Source of the DNA: Bryobacterales bacterium
GTDB taxonomy: Bacteria > Acidobacteriota > Terriglobia > Bryobacterales > Bryobacteraceae
Direction of reading: 5' to 3'
Assembly (NCBI GenBank): GCA_003167495.1
Contig: PMSX01000190.1
Span: 1-33,219, forward strand
Length of the DNA stretch: 33,219 nt
Shown here: piece after piece, positions 1-8,145 of the stretch
Layout: each line of letters opens with the position of its first letter
Position numbering within the stretch: position 1 is the stretch's first letter
The notes under the pieces: model-generated
Seen by the model: the letters and a program-made list of their open reading frames with translations, nothing else
Told to the model about the DNA's origin: nothing
The model's database searches: none
Position numbers and translations under genes: made by a program

Positions 1-135
1 TGGAAAACGAACTATGAAAAGAATTGTGAGTGGGAGAAGCCCTTGTAAGATATTGAAATGGAGGGGGTAAAACAATCTCTGGATTATTTTTGAGATCTGT
101 GACCGCCGTCATCACGGGGATGTAAGCTGGGGCTT
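1..135. other. Left edge, non-coding leader
   Basis: I see no convincing coding sequence here. The stretch is AT-richer than the genes that follow and presumably holds the promoter of the transglutaminase-like gene starting at 136. I could not assign a confident -35/-10 pair. A purine-rich patch near 60-68 looks like a ribosome binding site, but no open frame follows it. Confidence 0.4.
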
Positions 136-1179
136 ATGAACCGCCGCGACTTTCTGCAGGCCGCAAGCGTTGTATCAGCAAGGCTGGCCTTTTCGAGCCC
201 GGTTGAACGTTGGCGCACTTTCGAAGTGACGACGCGGATAGAGGTATTGAGGGCGTCAGGGGCAACACGCATCTGGGTGCCGATGGCGCTCGCGGGCGAA
301 ACGCAGTTTCAGAGGACGATCAAAAACACTTTTAGCGGTGAAGGTGGGACCTGCGAGACCATCGGGAACATGATTGCGGCGGAATTTCCGGCTGGAGTGA
401 GGCCGGTTTTGACGGTCACAAGCCGCGCCGCTACCCGGAACTGGGCGGTGAATCTTGCCGCACCAAGCCAGACGCGCAGGGTGAACACTTCCGAGTTGAA
501 CGATTTTCTGCGGCCCACTAAAATGGCGCCCACCGACGGCATTGTAAAGCAGCGGGCGACGGAGATTACCAAAGGGGCCAGGACAGATCTAGACAAAGCA
601 CGCGCGATCTATGAGTGGATTGTGGAAAATACTTATCGGAATCCGAAGACGCGCGGGTGTGGCACCGGCGATATCCGGTTCATGCTGGAGTCGGGAGATC
701 TGGGAGGGAAGTGTGCGGATCTCAATGCGCTCTATGTGGGACTCGCACGCGCGGTTGGCCTCCCGGCGCGAGATGTGTATGGCATCCGGGTAGCCAAATC
801 GGAGATGGGATGCAAGAGCCTAGGGCCTGCTACGGAGAACGTTACGAAGGCGCAGCACTGCCGGGCGGAGGTCTACCTGAGTGAGTATGGGTGGGTGCCT
901 GTCGATCCAGCGGATGTGCGAAAAGTGATGCTGGAAGAGACGCCGGGAAACCGAACACTCGACGATGAGATGGTGAAACAGGCTCGTGCGCGACTGTTTG
1001 GTTCGTGGGAAATGAATTGGATGGCGTACAATTTTGCGCAAGACGTGACATTGCCGGGATCGAGTGGGGCGCCGGTGCACTTCCTGATGTATCCGCAGGC
1101 AGAGACGGCGGATGGGAGAGTGGACAGTCTTGATCCGGAGGGGTTTCGGTATGAGATAAGCGCTCGGGAGGTTAGCTGA
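136..1179 (+). CDS. Exported transglutaminase-like (cysteine protease fold) protein
   Basis: This 347-residue protein opens with a twin-arginine style leader (NRRDFLQAA at residues 2-10), so export by Tat is likely, although the hydrophobic stretch after it is short. A transglutaminase-like core lies at about residues 150-260. The Cys-His-Asp triad expected of the superfamily can be read: Cys193 in GGKCADLNALY, His241 in AQHCRAEVY, and Asp257 in WVPVDPADV. Bacterial members are usually peptidases or peptide-modifying enzymes of the envelope rather than true cross-linkers, so the substrate is unknown. The N-terminal 30-110 region is beta-rich and probably a family-specific cap. The ATG at 136 is chosen because it precedes the RR motif directly. 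The gene stands alone, 50 bp before trmFO. Confidence 0.85.
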   Translation: MNRRDFLQAASVVSARLAFSSPVERWRTFEVTTRIEVLRASGATRIWVPMALAGETQFQRTIKNTFSGEGGTCETIGNMIAAEFPAGVRPVLTVTSRAATRNWAVNLAAPSQTRRVNTSELNDFLRPTKMAPTDGIVKQRATEITKGARTDLDKARAIYEWIVENTYRNPKTRGCGTGDIRFMLESGDLGGKCADLNALYVGLARAVGLPARDVYGIRVAKSEMGCKSLGPATENVTKAQHCRAEVYLSEYGWVPVDPADVRKVMLEETPGNRTLDDEMVKQARARLFGSWEMNWMAYNFAQDVTLPGSSGAPVHFLMYPQAETADGRVDSLDPEGFRYEISAREVS

Positions 1180-1229
1180 ACGGAGAGTGTGGATCTGGAT
1201 CTTGTTTTCCTATCCCGTTAGACTGGGGT

Positions 1230-2591
1230 TTGAGACTCGTACGAATCATTGGTGCCGGGTTGGCGGGATGTGAAGCGGCTTTTCAGGCTGCGGAAGCAGG
1301 GGCACGGGTCGAGTTGTACGAGATGCGGCCGGACGTAAGAAGTGCGGCGCATAAGACGGATGCATTTGGTGAGCTGGTTTGCAGCAATTCGCTCAAAAGC
1401 GAGCAGGAGCATTCGGCCCCGTGGCTTTTGAAGCAGGAAATGCGGCGCTTGGATTCGCTGTTGATGCGGGCTGCCAATGCGGCGCGGGTGCCCGGGGGGC
1501 ATGCGCTCACAGTGGACCGCGAAATGTTTTCAGCCGAAATCACGCGAGTGATTGAGGAGCACCCGAACATTACCGTGAAGCGCCAGGAAGTGCGCGCGCT
1601 GCCCGACGAGGGTGTAGTGATTGTGGCGAGCGGGCCCTTGACGAGCAAACCACTGGCCGAGGAAATTGCGCGTGTCACGGGCGTCGAGCGGCTTTTTTTT
1701 TACGACAGCATCAGCCCGATTGTGGCGGCGGATTCAGTGGATATGAATGTGGCATTTCGCGCGTCACGTTATGGCAAATCGCTCGACGGCAGCGACGACT
1801 ACATCAACTGTCCATTCAACAAAGAGCAGTACAACTTATTTATCGATGAGTTGTTGAAAGCAGAATCTTACGAACCGCACATTTCGGAAGACAAGACGCC
1901 TTTCTTTGAAGGCTGTTTGCCGATTGAAGAGATTGCCCGGCGCGGGCGCGACACGTTGCGGTTTGGTCCAATGAAACCGGCGGGCTTGGACGATCCGCGC
2001 ACTGGCCGCTGGGCCTATGCCATTGTGCAGTTGCGGCAGGAGAATCAGCGGGCCGATAGCTATAACCTGGTGGGATTTCAGAATCACATGCGCTTTGGAG
2101 ATCAGGCGCGGGTGTTTCGCTTGATTCCGGGTTTAGAGATTGCGGAGTTTGTGCGTTTCGGACAGATGCACCGCAACACCTATATCAATTCGCCGGCGCT
2201 ACTATTGCCGACTTTGCAATTGAAGACGGATGCGCGGGTCTTTTTCGCAGGGCAGATTTCGGGCGTGGAAGGATATGCGGAGTCAATTGCAACGGGACTG
2301 ATTGCGGGGCGGAATGCGGCGGCGGTGGCTGATGGCCGCGACCCGCTTGTCTTTCCGCGGGCGACGGCGCTTGGGAGTTTGTGCCATTACATTACAGCGG
2401 CCGACCCGCGTCATTTTCAACCAGCCAACATAACGTTCGATTTGCTGCCGGCGCTCGATGATGACGCCAAGCAGAAGTTCAAACGCGACAAAAAAGCGCG
2501 GCATGCGGAGATTTGCCGGCGGGCGGAGACTGCGTTCGAAGAGTTCATAAATGCCAACCATGCGGGAGTGTATTGCCAAGTATCTGGCTGA
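1230..2591 (+). CDS. trmFO: Methylenetetrahydrofolate-tRNA (uracil-5-)-methyltransferase TrmFO
   Basis: This is a flavoprotein that makes ribothymidine at position 54 of tRNA, using methylene-THF as carbon donor and FADH2 as reductant. The 453-residue length is normal for the family. The dinucleotide-binding motif GAGLAGCEAAF is at residues 8-18 and the acidic end of that fold is ELYEMRP at 28-34. Two cysteines match the pair used by the family: Cys51 in LVCSNSLKSEQ and Cys229 in FFEGCLPIEE. The C-terminal FAD-binding segment QISGVEGYAESIATG is also clear. The start is a TTG at 1230; no ATG or GTG lies between it and the nucleotide-binding motif. The last 41 bp overlap the next gene in another frame, which suggests translational coupling. 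The trmFO-xer order is also known from Bacillus (gid-codV). Confidence 0.96.
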   Translation: MRLVRIIGAGLAGCEAAFQAAEAGARVELYEMRPDVRSAAHKTDAFGELVCSNSLKSEQEHSAPWLLKQEMRRLDSLLMRAANAARVPGGHALTVDREMFSAEITRVIEEHPNITVKRQEVRALPDEGVVIVASGPLTSKPLAEEIARVTGVERLFFYDSISPIVAADSVDMNVAFRASRYGKSLDGSDDYINCPFNKEQYNLFIDELLKAESYEPHISEDKTPFFEGCLPIEEIARRGRDTLRFGPMKPAGLDDPRTGRWAYAIVQLRQENQRADSYNLVGFQNHMRFGDQARVFRLIPGLEIAEFVRFGQMHRNTYINSPALLLPTLQLKTDARVFFAGQISGVEGYAESIATGLIAGRNAAAVADGRDPLVFPRATALGSLCHYITAADPRHFQPANITFDLLPALDDDAKQKFKRDKKARHAEICRRAETAFEEFINANHAGVYCQVSG

Positions 2592-3450
2592 GTTGACACG
2601 GCGAGGCGCGTCAAAGCACACGCTGCGCAACTACGGCTCTGATTTGGAGCAGTTCGCGAGCTATTTCGAAATAGCGGGCGGGGTGGCGCCGGCGTTTGAG
2701 CAACTCGATTTAGGGTTGCTGCGCGAATGGCTCGGCGGCCTTTACGATCACAAGCTGACAGTGGTGAGCGTACGGCGCAAATTGGCAGCGGTGCGCGCGG
2801 TGTTCAAGTTTTCACTACAGGAGGGCGTAATTACTAAGAATCCGGCTACCCGCTTGCGGACACCAAAGGTGAAACAACGGTTGCCGGAAGTGATGAGCGC
2901 GGAAAAGACGAACAATTTGCTGGATGCGGTGGAATCGGGCGAGGTTGTGGAGATGCCCGACAAAGAGCGAGATGTGGCGCTGCTCGAACTCATGTATGGC
3001 TGCGGCATTCGCGTGAGCGAGCTGGTGGGCATCAACTTGGAAGACATTGATTTGCGCGGCGGATGGCTGCGGGTGCGGGGCAAGGGTAACAAGGAACGGC
3101 AGGTGCCCGTGGGTGGGTGCGCGGTGGAAGCGGTGAATGTCTATTTAGAGAAACGGCAGGCGCCGCCAAGCGAGCGGGCGCTGTTTCTGAATTCACGTGG
3201 CGCACGGCTGGGCGACCGGCAAGTGAGACGGCTGGTGAAACTCTACGCTGTTTTAGTGGCGGGCGACTCTACGGTGCACCCGCATAGTTTCAGGCATGCG
3301 TATGCGACGCATTTATTGAGCGACGGGGCGGATTTGCGGTCGATTCAGGAGTTGCTGGGCCACGCGCGGCTTTCGACGACGCAGAAGTATACGCAGGTGT
3401 CGCTGAAGGATTTGCAGTTGGTTTACGATCGGGCGCATCCGAAGGCGTAG
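2551..3450 (+). CDS. xerC: Tyrosine recombinase of the XerC/XerD type
   Basis: This 299-residue site-specific recombinase most likely acts with a partner at dif to resolve chromosome dimers. It has an N-terminal SAM-like core-binding domain (about residues 5-90) and a catalytic domain (about 110-290). All catalytic positions are visible: Arg154 in GCGIRVSEL, Lys178 in RGKGNKERQ, His245 and Arg248 in HSFRHAYATH, His271 in LLGHARLSTT and the nucleophile Tyr280 in TQKYTQ. It overlaps trmFO by 41 bp. The ATG at 2551 is used, but an ATG three codons later (2560) is equally possible. XerC is preferred over XerD from the trmFO neighbourhood only, because the two paralogues are hard to separate by eye. 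An integron or phage integrase is unlikely since no attachment site or cargo is present. Confidence 0.92.
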   Translation: MPTMRECIAKYLAELTRRGASKHTLRNYGSDLEQFASYFEIAGGVAPAFEQLDLGLLREWLGGLYDHKLTVVSVRRKLAAVRAVFKFSLQEGVITKNPATRLRTPKVKQRLPEVMSAEKTNNLLDAVESGEVVEMPDKERDVALLELMYGCGIRVSELVGINLEDIDLRGGWLRVRGKGNKERQVPVGGCAVEAVNVYLEKRQAPPSERALFLNSRGARLGDRQVRRLVKLYAVLVAGDSTVHPHSFRHAYATHLLSDGADLRSIQELLGHARLSTTQKYTQVSLKDLQLVYDRAHPKA

Positions 3451-3469
3451 GATTGATGAAAGCCAGAGT

Positions 3470-3728
3470 CTATTTAGGAACTTCGTTCGCCCAACCCCGC
3501 GCCACGCGCAGATTTACAGCCCCTGGAGCCATTTTCTCGGAAAGCTTAGATTCCGCAATTCCTTGGCGAATTGACCCACTCCAAAGACTCACGAATCCAT
3601 CGGCGTCGAATCGCCAGCCGGGCCGCAGCAGGGAGGAAGTCGATGACGATCTTGTCGTCAAAGAGCCGGCACCGTAGGCCGTGCGCCCGGCCTGCGATTT
3701 CCTCGCCATCAAAATCGGAAATTACCAC
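3470..3728 (-). pseudogene. Small minus-strand gene relic split by a frameshift
   Basis: Two minus-strand frames each look protein-like over only half of this interval. From a GTG at 3728 one frame reads VISDFDGEEIAGRAHGLRC and continues to about DDKIVIDFLP. After that it becomes Arg/Trp-rich noise. The neighbouring frame picks up at that point with LRPGWRFDADGFVSLWSG and runs to a stop at 3470 (ending ARGWANEVPK). Joined, they would give about 85 residues with sensible composition. A single indel near 3630 is the simplest explanation, either true gene decay or a sequencing error. I do not recognise the family. The plus strand here (tail of the xerC interval) shows no comparable coding signal. 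Confidence 0.4.
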
Positions 3729-3760
3729 AGGTTGTCTTCGCGCGGTATCATGGGATTGTT

Positions 3761-4786
3761 TTGAGCACTCAGACCACCGACCTGAGGCCTGTTGAGCGCA
3801 CGAATAGGTTCAGATCTTGGGCGATCATTGCGATCACCAATCTGCTGTCGTTGGTGTGCATGGTGTGGGTGCTGAAAAACGCCGGACTGCACCGCATCTG
3901 GGGCGAAGTCGGCCACATGAAGTGGGCTTGGGTGTGCCTGGGGGTGGTCTGCGACATCACGGTTTATCTGCTGCACGGGTGGCGTTGGAAGTTGCTGCTG
4001 CGGCCGGTTGCGCAAGTGCCCTTCCTGCAAACGTTGGAAGCAATCTACGTTGGTTTGTTCACCAATGAAGTGTTCCCGTTGCGCGCCGGCGAATTGATTC
4101 GCTGCTTCCTGCTTTCCAAATCGACGGAGTTGCCCATTTCGGTGACCTTTGCTTCGGCGTTAATCGAACGTCTCTTTGATGGCGTCTGGCTGATCACGTT
4201 CTTTTTGTTTTGCCTGCGGATGCACCGCATGCCGGGAATCCTGGTGAGTGGTGGTTATGCTTTGGCGCTCCTGCTTGTCGTGCTGGCGCTTGTGCTCGGT
4301 TACGCGATGTACGCGCGCAAACAGTCGCTCGATCTGGTTTTCGGCTTGTCGTGGCCGCGCTGGTTTAACACGCTGATCGAAGATCTGCATCTCATTGGGC
4401 ACTCGCGTTATCTTTACTATTCCTTTTTCGTAAGTGGATTGTACCTGGCTGCGCAGATGTTGCCGATTTACGGGTTGGTTCAGGCATACAACCTCAAAGT
4501 TCCGTGGACCGCCAGCTTTATGGCCATGGTCCTGCTGCGCCTGAGTTCGGTGATTCCGCAAGCGCCCGGCAATATCGGTTCATTCCACTGGGTAGCCGCG
4601 CGCGCGCTCATGATGTTCGGGCTGGACGGGCAACTGGCGCGCCGTTTCACGATTATCCTTTGGGCCGGCGTTACGATTCCGCTGATTGTCATCGGCTTTG
4701 TTGCGGTGACGATGGAAGGCATCAATATGAGCCATCTGCAACGCGACGCCACCACCGCCGCCAAAGAGCGCAAACAAGTTGCTTGA
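3761..4786 (+). CDS. Polytopic flippase-like membrane protein (lysylphosphatidylglycerol synthase TM region / UPF0104 family)
   Basis: This 341-residue integral membrane protein has about eight hydrophobic segments, for example around residues 20-40, 55-75, 150-180 and 275-310. Conserved family signatures are seen: GLFTNEVFPLRAGELIRCFLL (residues 98-118, broken here only for description as the NEVFPLRAGEL core), SALIERLFDGVW, and APGNIGSFHW near residue 270. The family includes the membrane half of MprF, which flips aminoacyl-phospholipids, and archaeal AglD-like proteins. Lone copies like this one lack the soluble synthase domain, so the substrate is probably a lipid or glycolipid but is not known. 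The start is a TTG at 3761; the ATG at 3748 hits a stop at once. It ends 15 bp before the TPR gene and may head that transcript. Confidence 0.85.
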   Translation: MSTQTTDLRPVERTNRFRSWAIIAITNLLSLVCMVWVLKNAGLHRIWGEVGHMKWAWVCLGVVCDITVYLLHGWRWKLLLRPVAQVPFLQTLEAIYVGLFTNEVFPLRAGELIRCFLLSKSTELPISVTFASALIERLFDGVWLITFFLFCLRMHRMPGILVSGGYALALLLVVLALVLGYAMYARKQSLDLVFGLSWPRWFNTLIEDLHLIGHSRYLYYSFFVSGLYLAAQMLPIYGLVQAYNLKVPWTASFMAMVLLRLSSVIPQAPGNIGSFHWVAARALMMFGLDGQLARRFTIILWAGVTIPLIVIGFVAVTMEGINMSHLQRDATTAAKERKQVA

Positions 4787-4801
4787 TAGCACGCGAGTAG
4801 A

Positions 4802-6043
4802 ATGAAATGCAAGAGGCATTTGCACTTGTTCTCCGTCTTGTTGCTTGGCGCGCTACTCGCCACAGGTGCGCCTTTTGATCTCCAAGACGATGGGTTGAAG
4901 GCGCTGGATCAGCAGAACTACCAGCAAGCACAAGAAATCTTTGCAAAACTGGCAGCAGCCGACCCGAAAGACTATTCCGCGTTTTTCAATTTGGCTTTGG
5001 CCGAGATCGGCTTGAAGCGTGATGCCGAGGCGACGGAACACCTGAAACAGGTGCTCGTTTTGAAACCCGGATTATACGAAGCAGATTTGAATTTGGGCAT
5101 TCTCCAACTGCGCAATCACAACGTCGCGGAAGCGTTACCGGTACTGCGCGACGCCGTCAAGCAGAAACCCAATGCCGCGCGAGCACAACGGTATTTAGGC
5201 GATGCGCTCTTAGCGTCTGACGACGCTGCGGGCGCAACCGAGGCCTATCGAGCCGCATTGATTGCCGACCCTAAGCTTGCAACCGCGGAACTGGGTCTTG
5301 GCCAGGCGTTGCTCAAGCAAAAGCAGCTAACGGAGGCCGCGCCCCACTACCGGCAGGCAGCGGATCTCGACCCACGGCTGAAGAGCTATCTTCTTGAACT
5401 AGCCAGCGCACTCTTACAGGCGAATGAACACGACCAGGCCATCGATTTTCTGAAAGAGTTCCCGGACAATCCGGGCGCGCGTGAAGAACTCGGGCGAATC
5501 TATCTGGCGGATAACCGGCCAGCCGACGCGGTCACCGAGTTTCAGTCTGCCGTGAACCTGGCGCCCACAGCGGCGAACCAGTTGGCCTTGGCCACGGCGC
5601 TGCTGCGCAACAAGCAAGATGAGGCCGCCAAGCCTTTGTTAGAGCGGGCTGTTGCGCAGGAACCGCGAAACTACGATTTGCGGATGATTGTCGGGCGTAT
5701 GCATCGGGATAAACACGAGTACCTTCCGGCAGCCGACGAATTCCTGGCGGCCGCCGGCTTAAAGCCGGATTCAGTGGAGGCTTGGAACGAAGCGGCGGCG
5801 GTTCTGGTACCAGCAGAGCAGTATCGCCAGGCGCTGGCTTGCCTCGATAAGGTGCATAATCTAAATGCGGACACAGCGGGAGACTTTTACTACCGGGCGA
5901 TTGTTCTTGATAAACTGCGGCAAGTGAAACCGGCGTTGGCGAGTTACCAGCGGTTTTTGGAAATGAGCCAGGGCAAGAACCCGGATCAGGAGTTTATCGC
6001 TCGACAACGCAGCAGAATACTTGAGAAGGAGGCAAATCGATGA
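4802..6043 (+). CDS. Exported tetratricopeptide-repeat protein
   Basis: This 413-residue protein has a Sec signal peptide (MKCKRHLHLFSVLLLGALLATG) and then an almost unbroken solenoid of about ten TPR units filling residues 28-400. Typical repeat cores are NYQQAQEIFAKLAAADP, NVAEALPVLRDAVKQKP, DAAGATEAYRAALIADP and RPADAVTEFQSAVNLAP. No enzymatic domain is visible, so it should act as a protein-protein scaffold in the periplasm or at the outer membrane. The stop codon overlaps the next start in an ATGA (6040-6043), with GGAGG just before it inside this gene. Coupled translation with the two following exported proteins is therefore expected, and they may be its partners. Confidence 0.88.
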   Translation: MKCKRHLHLFSVLLLGALLATGAPFDLQDDGLKALDQQNYQQAQEIFAKLAAADPKDYSAFFNLALAEIGLKRDAEATEHLKQVLVLKPGLYEADLNLGILQLRNHNVAEALPVLRDAVKQKPNAARAQRYLGDALLASDDAAGATEAYRAALIADPKLATAELGLGQALLKQKQLTEAAPHYRQAADLDPRLKSYLLELASALLQANEHDQAIDFLKEFPDNPGAREELGRIYLADNRPADAVTEFQSAVNLAPTAANQLALATALLRNKQDEAAKPLLERAVAQEPRNYDLRMIVGRMHRDKHEYLPAADEFLAAAGLKPDSVEAWNEAAAVLVPAEQYRQALACLDKVHNLNADTAGDFYYRAIVLDKLRQVKPALASYQRFLEMSQGKNPDQEFIARQRSRILEKEANR

Positions 6044-6480
6044 CAATTTCCTTCACAGCAACCAAAGCGATGCAACTGGGTTTGCTCGCAGCGGCGTTTG
6101 CCGTTTCTGCTTCCGCCCAAACGTTCTTGGCGGAGCTCAAATCCGAGCGTGATCCGGCCAAGCGAGCGGAGATGGCGCTTTCCTTTGCGGACGAATCGTT
6201 CGATTCGGCGAAGAGCAACTACCACAAAGGGGACATTCACCAAGGTGACGTGGCGCTGGAAAATATGACGAGCGCCCTGAACGCGTGCGCGGAATCGGTG
6301 GCGGCGGCTAATAAAACCAAGTTCTACAAAAAGGCTGAGATGAAGGTGGCGATGTTGCAGCGGCGGCTCTCTGGCCTGATGGATGATCTGAGCGTAACCG
6401 AACGGGGTTGGGCTGAACAAACCGCCCGGCGAGTGGAAGAGATTCACAGCAAGCTGCTGGATGGAGTGATGCGCCGATGA
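6040..6480 (+). CDS. Small exported protein of unknown function, middle gene of the TPR set
   Basis: This 146-residue protein has a clear Sec signal (residues 1 to about 26, cleavage likely after SASA-Q). The mature part is highly helical and charged, with LKSERDPAKRAEMALSFAD at 32-50 followed by a region rich in Ala, Lys and Glu. I recognise no domain. It starts inside the stop of the TPR gene (ATGA) behind a strong GGAGG ribosome site. Its own stop again overlaps the next gene by ATGA. Mature segments of this protein and the next share a pattern (a DPAKR-ALSFAD or PNERLALYVHFAK stretch, then a helix rich in charged residues), so the two may be distant paralogues. Confidence 0.8.
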   Translation: MTISFTATKAMQLGLLAAAFAVSASAQTFLAELKSERDPAKRAEMALSFADESFDSAKSNYHKGDIHQGDVALENMTSALNACAESVAAANKTKFYKKAEMKVAMLQRRLSGLMDDLSVTERGWAEQTARRVEEIHSKLLDGVMRR

Positions 6481-7124
6481 AATGGCCGCTGGTGGTGGCA
6501 GCGCTCGCTGGCGCGGCCGCAGTGTGTCTGGCGCAGGATCGCGATTTTCTAACGCCCGACGAAGTCGAGCAGGTTCGGGATGTGCAGGAGCCGAATGAGC
6601 GACTAGCTCTCTATGTCCATTTTGCCAAACAGCGGATGGACCTGGTGGAAAATTATTTGTCCAAAGAGAAATCCGGCCGCAGCATTTTCGTCCACAACGC
6701 GCTGGAAGATTATAGCCACATTATCGAAGCCATTGACACCGTTTCCGAGGACGCCTTGCGCCGTCACAAAGAAATCGATAAAGGGCTGCTTGCAGTTTTG
6801 ACTGCCGAAAAGGAGTTTCTCGACAAGCTGAATAAAATTCAGGACGCCAATCCGAAAGATATGGATCGCTACAAGTTCGTGCTCACGGAAGCGATTGACA
6901 CCACCAGCGATAGCCGCGAAATGAACATGGAAGATTCCAAGCAGCGCGCCGGCGAACTGGCAGCCACCGATCAGAAGGAAAAGAAGGAGCGCGACGCGAT
7001 GATGCCTTCCAAAGAAGTAAAGGATCGCAAAAAGGACGCGGATGCGCAGGATCCGGGCGAGCAAAAGAAGAAGATTCCCACCCTGTACCGGCCGGGCGAA
7101 AAGCCGCCAGACCCGCCGCAATAA
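6477..7124 (+). CDS. Small exported protein with Lys/Glu-rich, Pro-rich tail, last gene of the TPR set
   Basis: This 215-residue protein has a signal peptide MKWPLVVAALAGAAAVCLAQ. The mature part starts with DRDFLTPDEVEQVRDVQEPN, then LALYVHFAKQRMDLVENYL, and is almost entirely helical to about residue 150. From about 155 the chain becomes very charged (KQRAGELAATDQKEKKERDA) and ends in a low-complexity Lys/Pro tail (PTLYRPGEKPPDPPQ), which may be disordered. It overlaps the preceding gene by ATGA. The function is unknown. Its place behind a secreted TPR scaffold suggests an envelope complex. Confidence 0.8.
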   Translation: MKWPLVVAALAGAAAVCLAQDRDFLTPDEVEQVRDVQEPNERLALYVHFAKQRMDLVENYLSKEKSGRSIFVHNALEDYSHIIEAIDTVSEDALRRHKEIDKGLLAVLTAEKEFLDKLNKIQDANPKDMDRYKFVLTEAIDTTSDSREMNMEDSKQRAGELAATDQKEKKERDAMMPSKEVKDRKKDADAQDPGEQKKKIPTLYRPGEKPPDPPQ

Positions 7125-7150
7125 CCGACGCTTAGCGGTACATTTAAGGT

Positions 7151-8131
7151 GTGGGTCACCAACATCATCATCACCCAACCACGGCGACCGGCTGGATTTT
7201 GTGGACGTCGCTCGTTGTAACGCTAGCTTTTACCGCATTTGAAGTCTACGCCGGACTGTGCGCCGGCAGCTTGGCGCTGCTTTCAGACGCCGGACATAAT
7301 TTTACGGATGCTATTGCTTTGCTGCTGGCAGCCATCGGGCTTTACTTCCAGAGCAGGCCAGCCGATCGAATCAAAACGTTTGGCTATCAACGCGCGGGCG
7401 TCATCGCGGCTTTCGTGAATGCAGTTACGCTGATTGTGATTTCGCTTTACATCTTCTGGGAAGCGATTACGCGTTTGATCCATCCGCAGGCGGTGGACGA
7501 CAGGTTGATGTTTTGGGTGGCATTGTTGGCGCTGGCGGTGAACGGTAGCATCATGCTGGCGCTCAATCGCGGCCAGAAGGGCGACTTGAATGTGCGTGCC
7601 GCGTTCATTCACATGCTGGGAGACGCCATCGGCGCTGGTGCGATTGTTCTGGCCGCGATTGCGATCCGCTACACGGGTTGGACTTATATTGACCCGGTCC
7701 TATCGATGGCTTTGGGCTGCTTGATCTTATACACGGCTTGGGATATTGTGCACGAATCGCTGAATATCCTGCTGGAAGGGTTGCCGCGCGGCATTGAATT
7801 AGACAAGGTGACCAAGGCAATGGGCGGTGTCAAAGGCGTGTTGGATGTGCATGATCTGCACATCTGGACTTTGGGGTCACAGACGCATGCGTTGTGTTCA
7901 CATGTGCTCATTGACGATATGCCGCATTCCGAGAGTGAGTTGATTCTGAAGAAGCTGGCAGAGGTGTGCTGCGGACTGGGGATTCACCATACGACGATTC
8001 AGTTCGAGCATGTGCCGTGTGTGATGTCCGATAACGGGTGCAAAATGGGTGCGGATCATGTGCATCAAGATGGACACGATCATAGCCATCATGACCACGA
8101 TCACGCGCATGGGCACCAACACCATCACTAG
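7151..8131 (+). CDS. czcD: Cation diffusion facilitator, Zn/Cd/Co exporter (CzcD-like)
   Basis: This 326-residue inner-membrane antiporter probably exports zinc and related divalent metals in exchange for protons. It has six membrane segments at about residues 15-35, 40-65, 80-103, 117-137, 150-170 and 175-195, then a cytoplasmic C-terminal domain (about 210-295). The transport site is the expected pair of HxxxD motifs: His49/Asp53 in DAGHNFTD (TM2) and His154/Asp158 in HMLGDAIG (TM5). This is the Zn-type arrangement. Both ends are His-rich: GHQHHHH at residues 2-8 and a long His/Asp tail from about 302, likely a metal buffer. The start is a GTG at 7151 behind TAAGGT. It is convergent with the hybrid kinase, with only 14 bp between stops. 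Confidence 0.94.
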   Translation: MGHQHHHHPTTATGWILWTSLVVTLAFTAFEVYAGLCAGSLALLSDAGHNFTDAIALLLAAIGLYFQSRPADRIKTFGYQRAGVIAAFVNAVTLIVISLYIFWEAITRLIHPQAVDDRLMFWVALLALAVNGSIMLALNRGQKGDLNVRAAFIHMLGDAIGAGAIVLAAIAIRYTGWTYIDPVLSMALGCLILYTAWDIVHESLNILLEGLPRGIELDKVTKAMGGVKGVLDVHDLHIWTLGSQTHALCSHVLIDDMPHSESELILKKLAEVCCGLGIHHTTIQFEHVPCVMSDNGCKMGADHVHQDGHDHSHHDHDHAHGHQHHH

Positions 8132-8145
8132 AGGTGGACCGTCAC

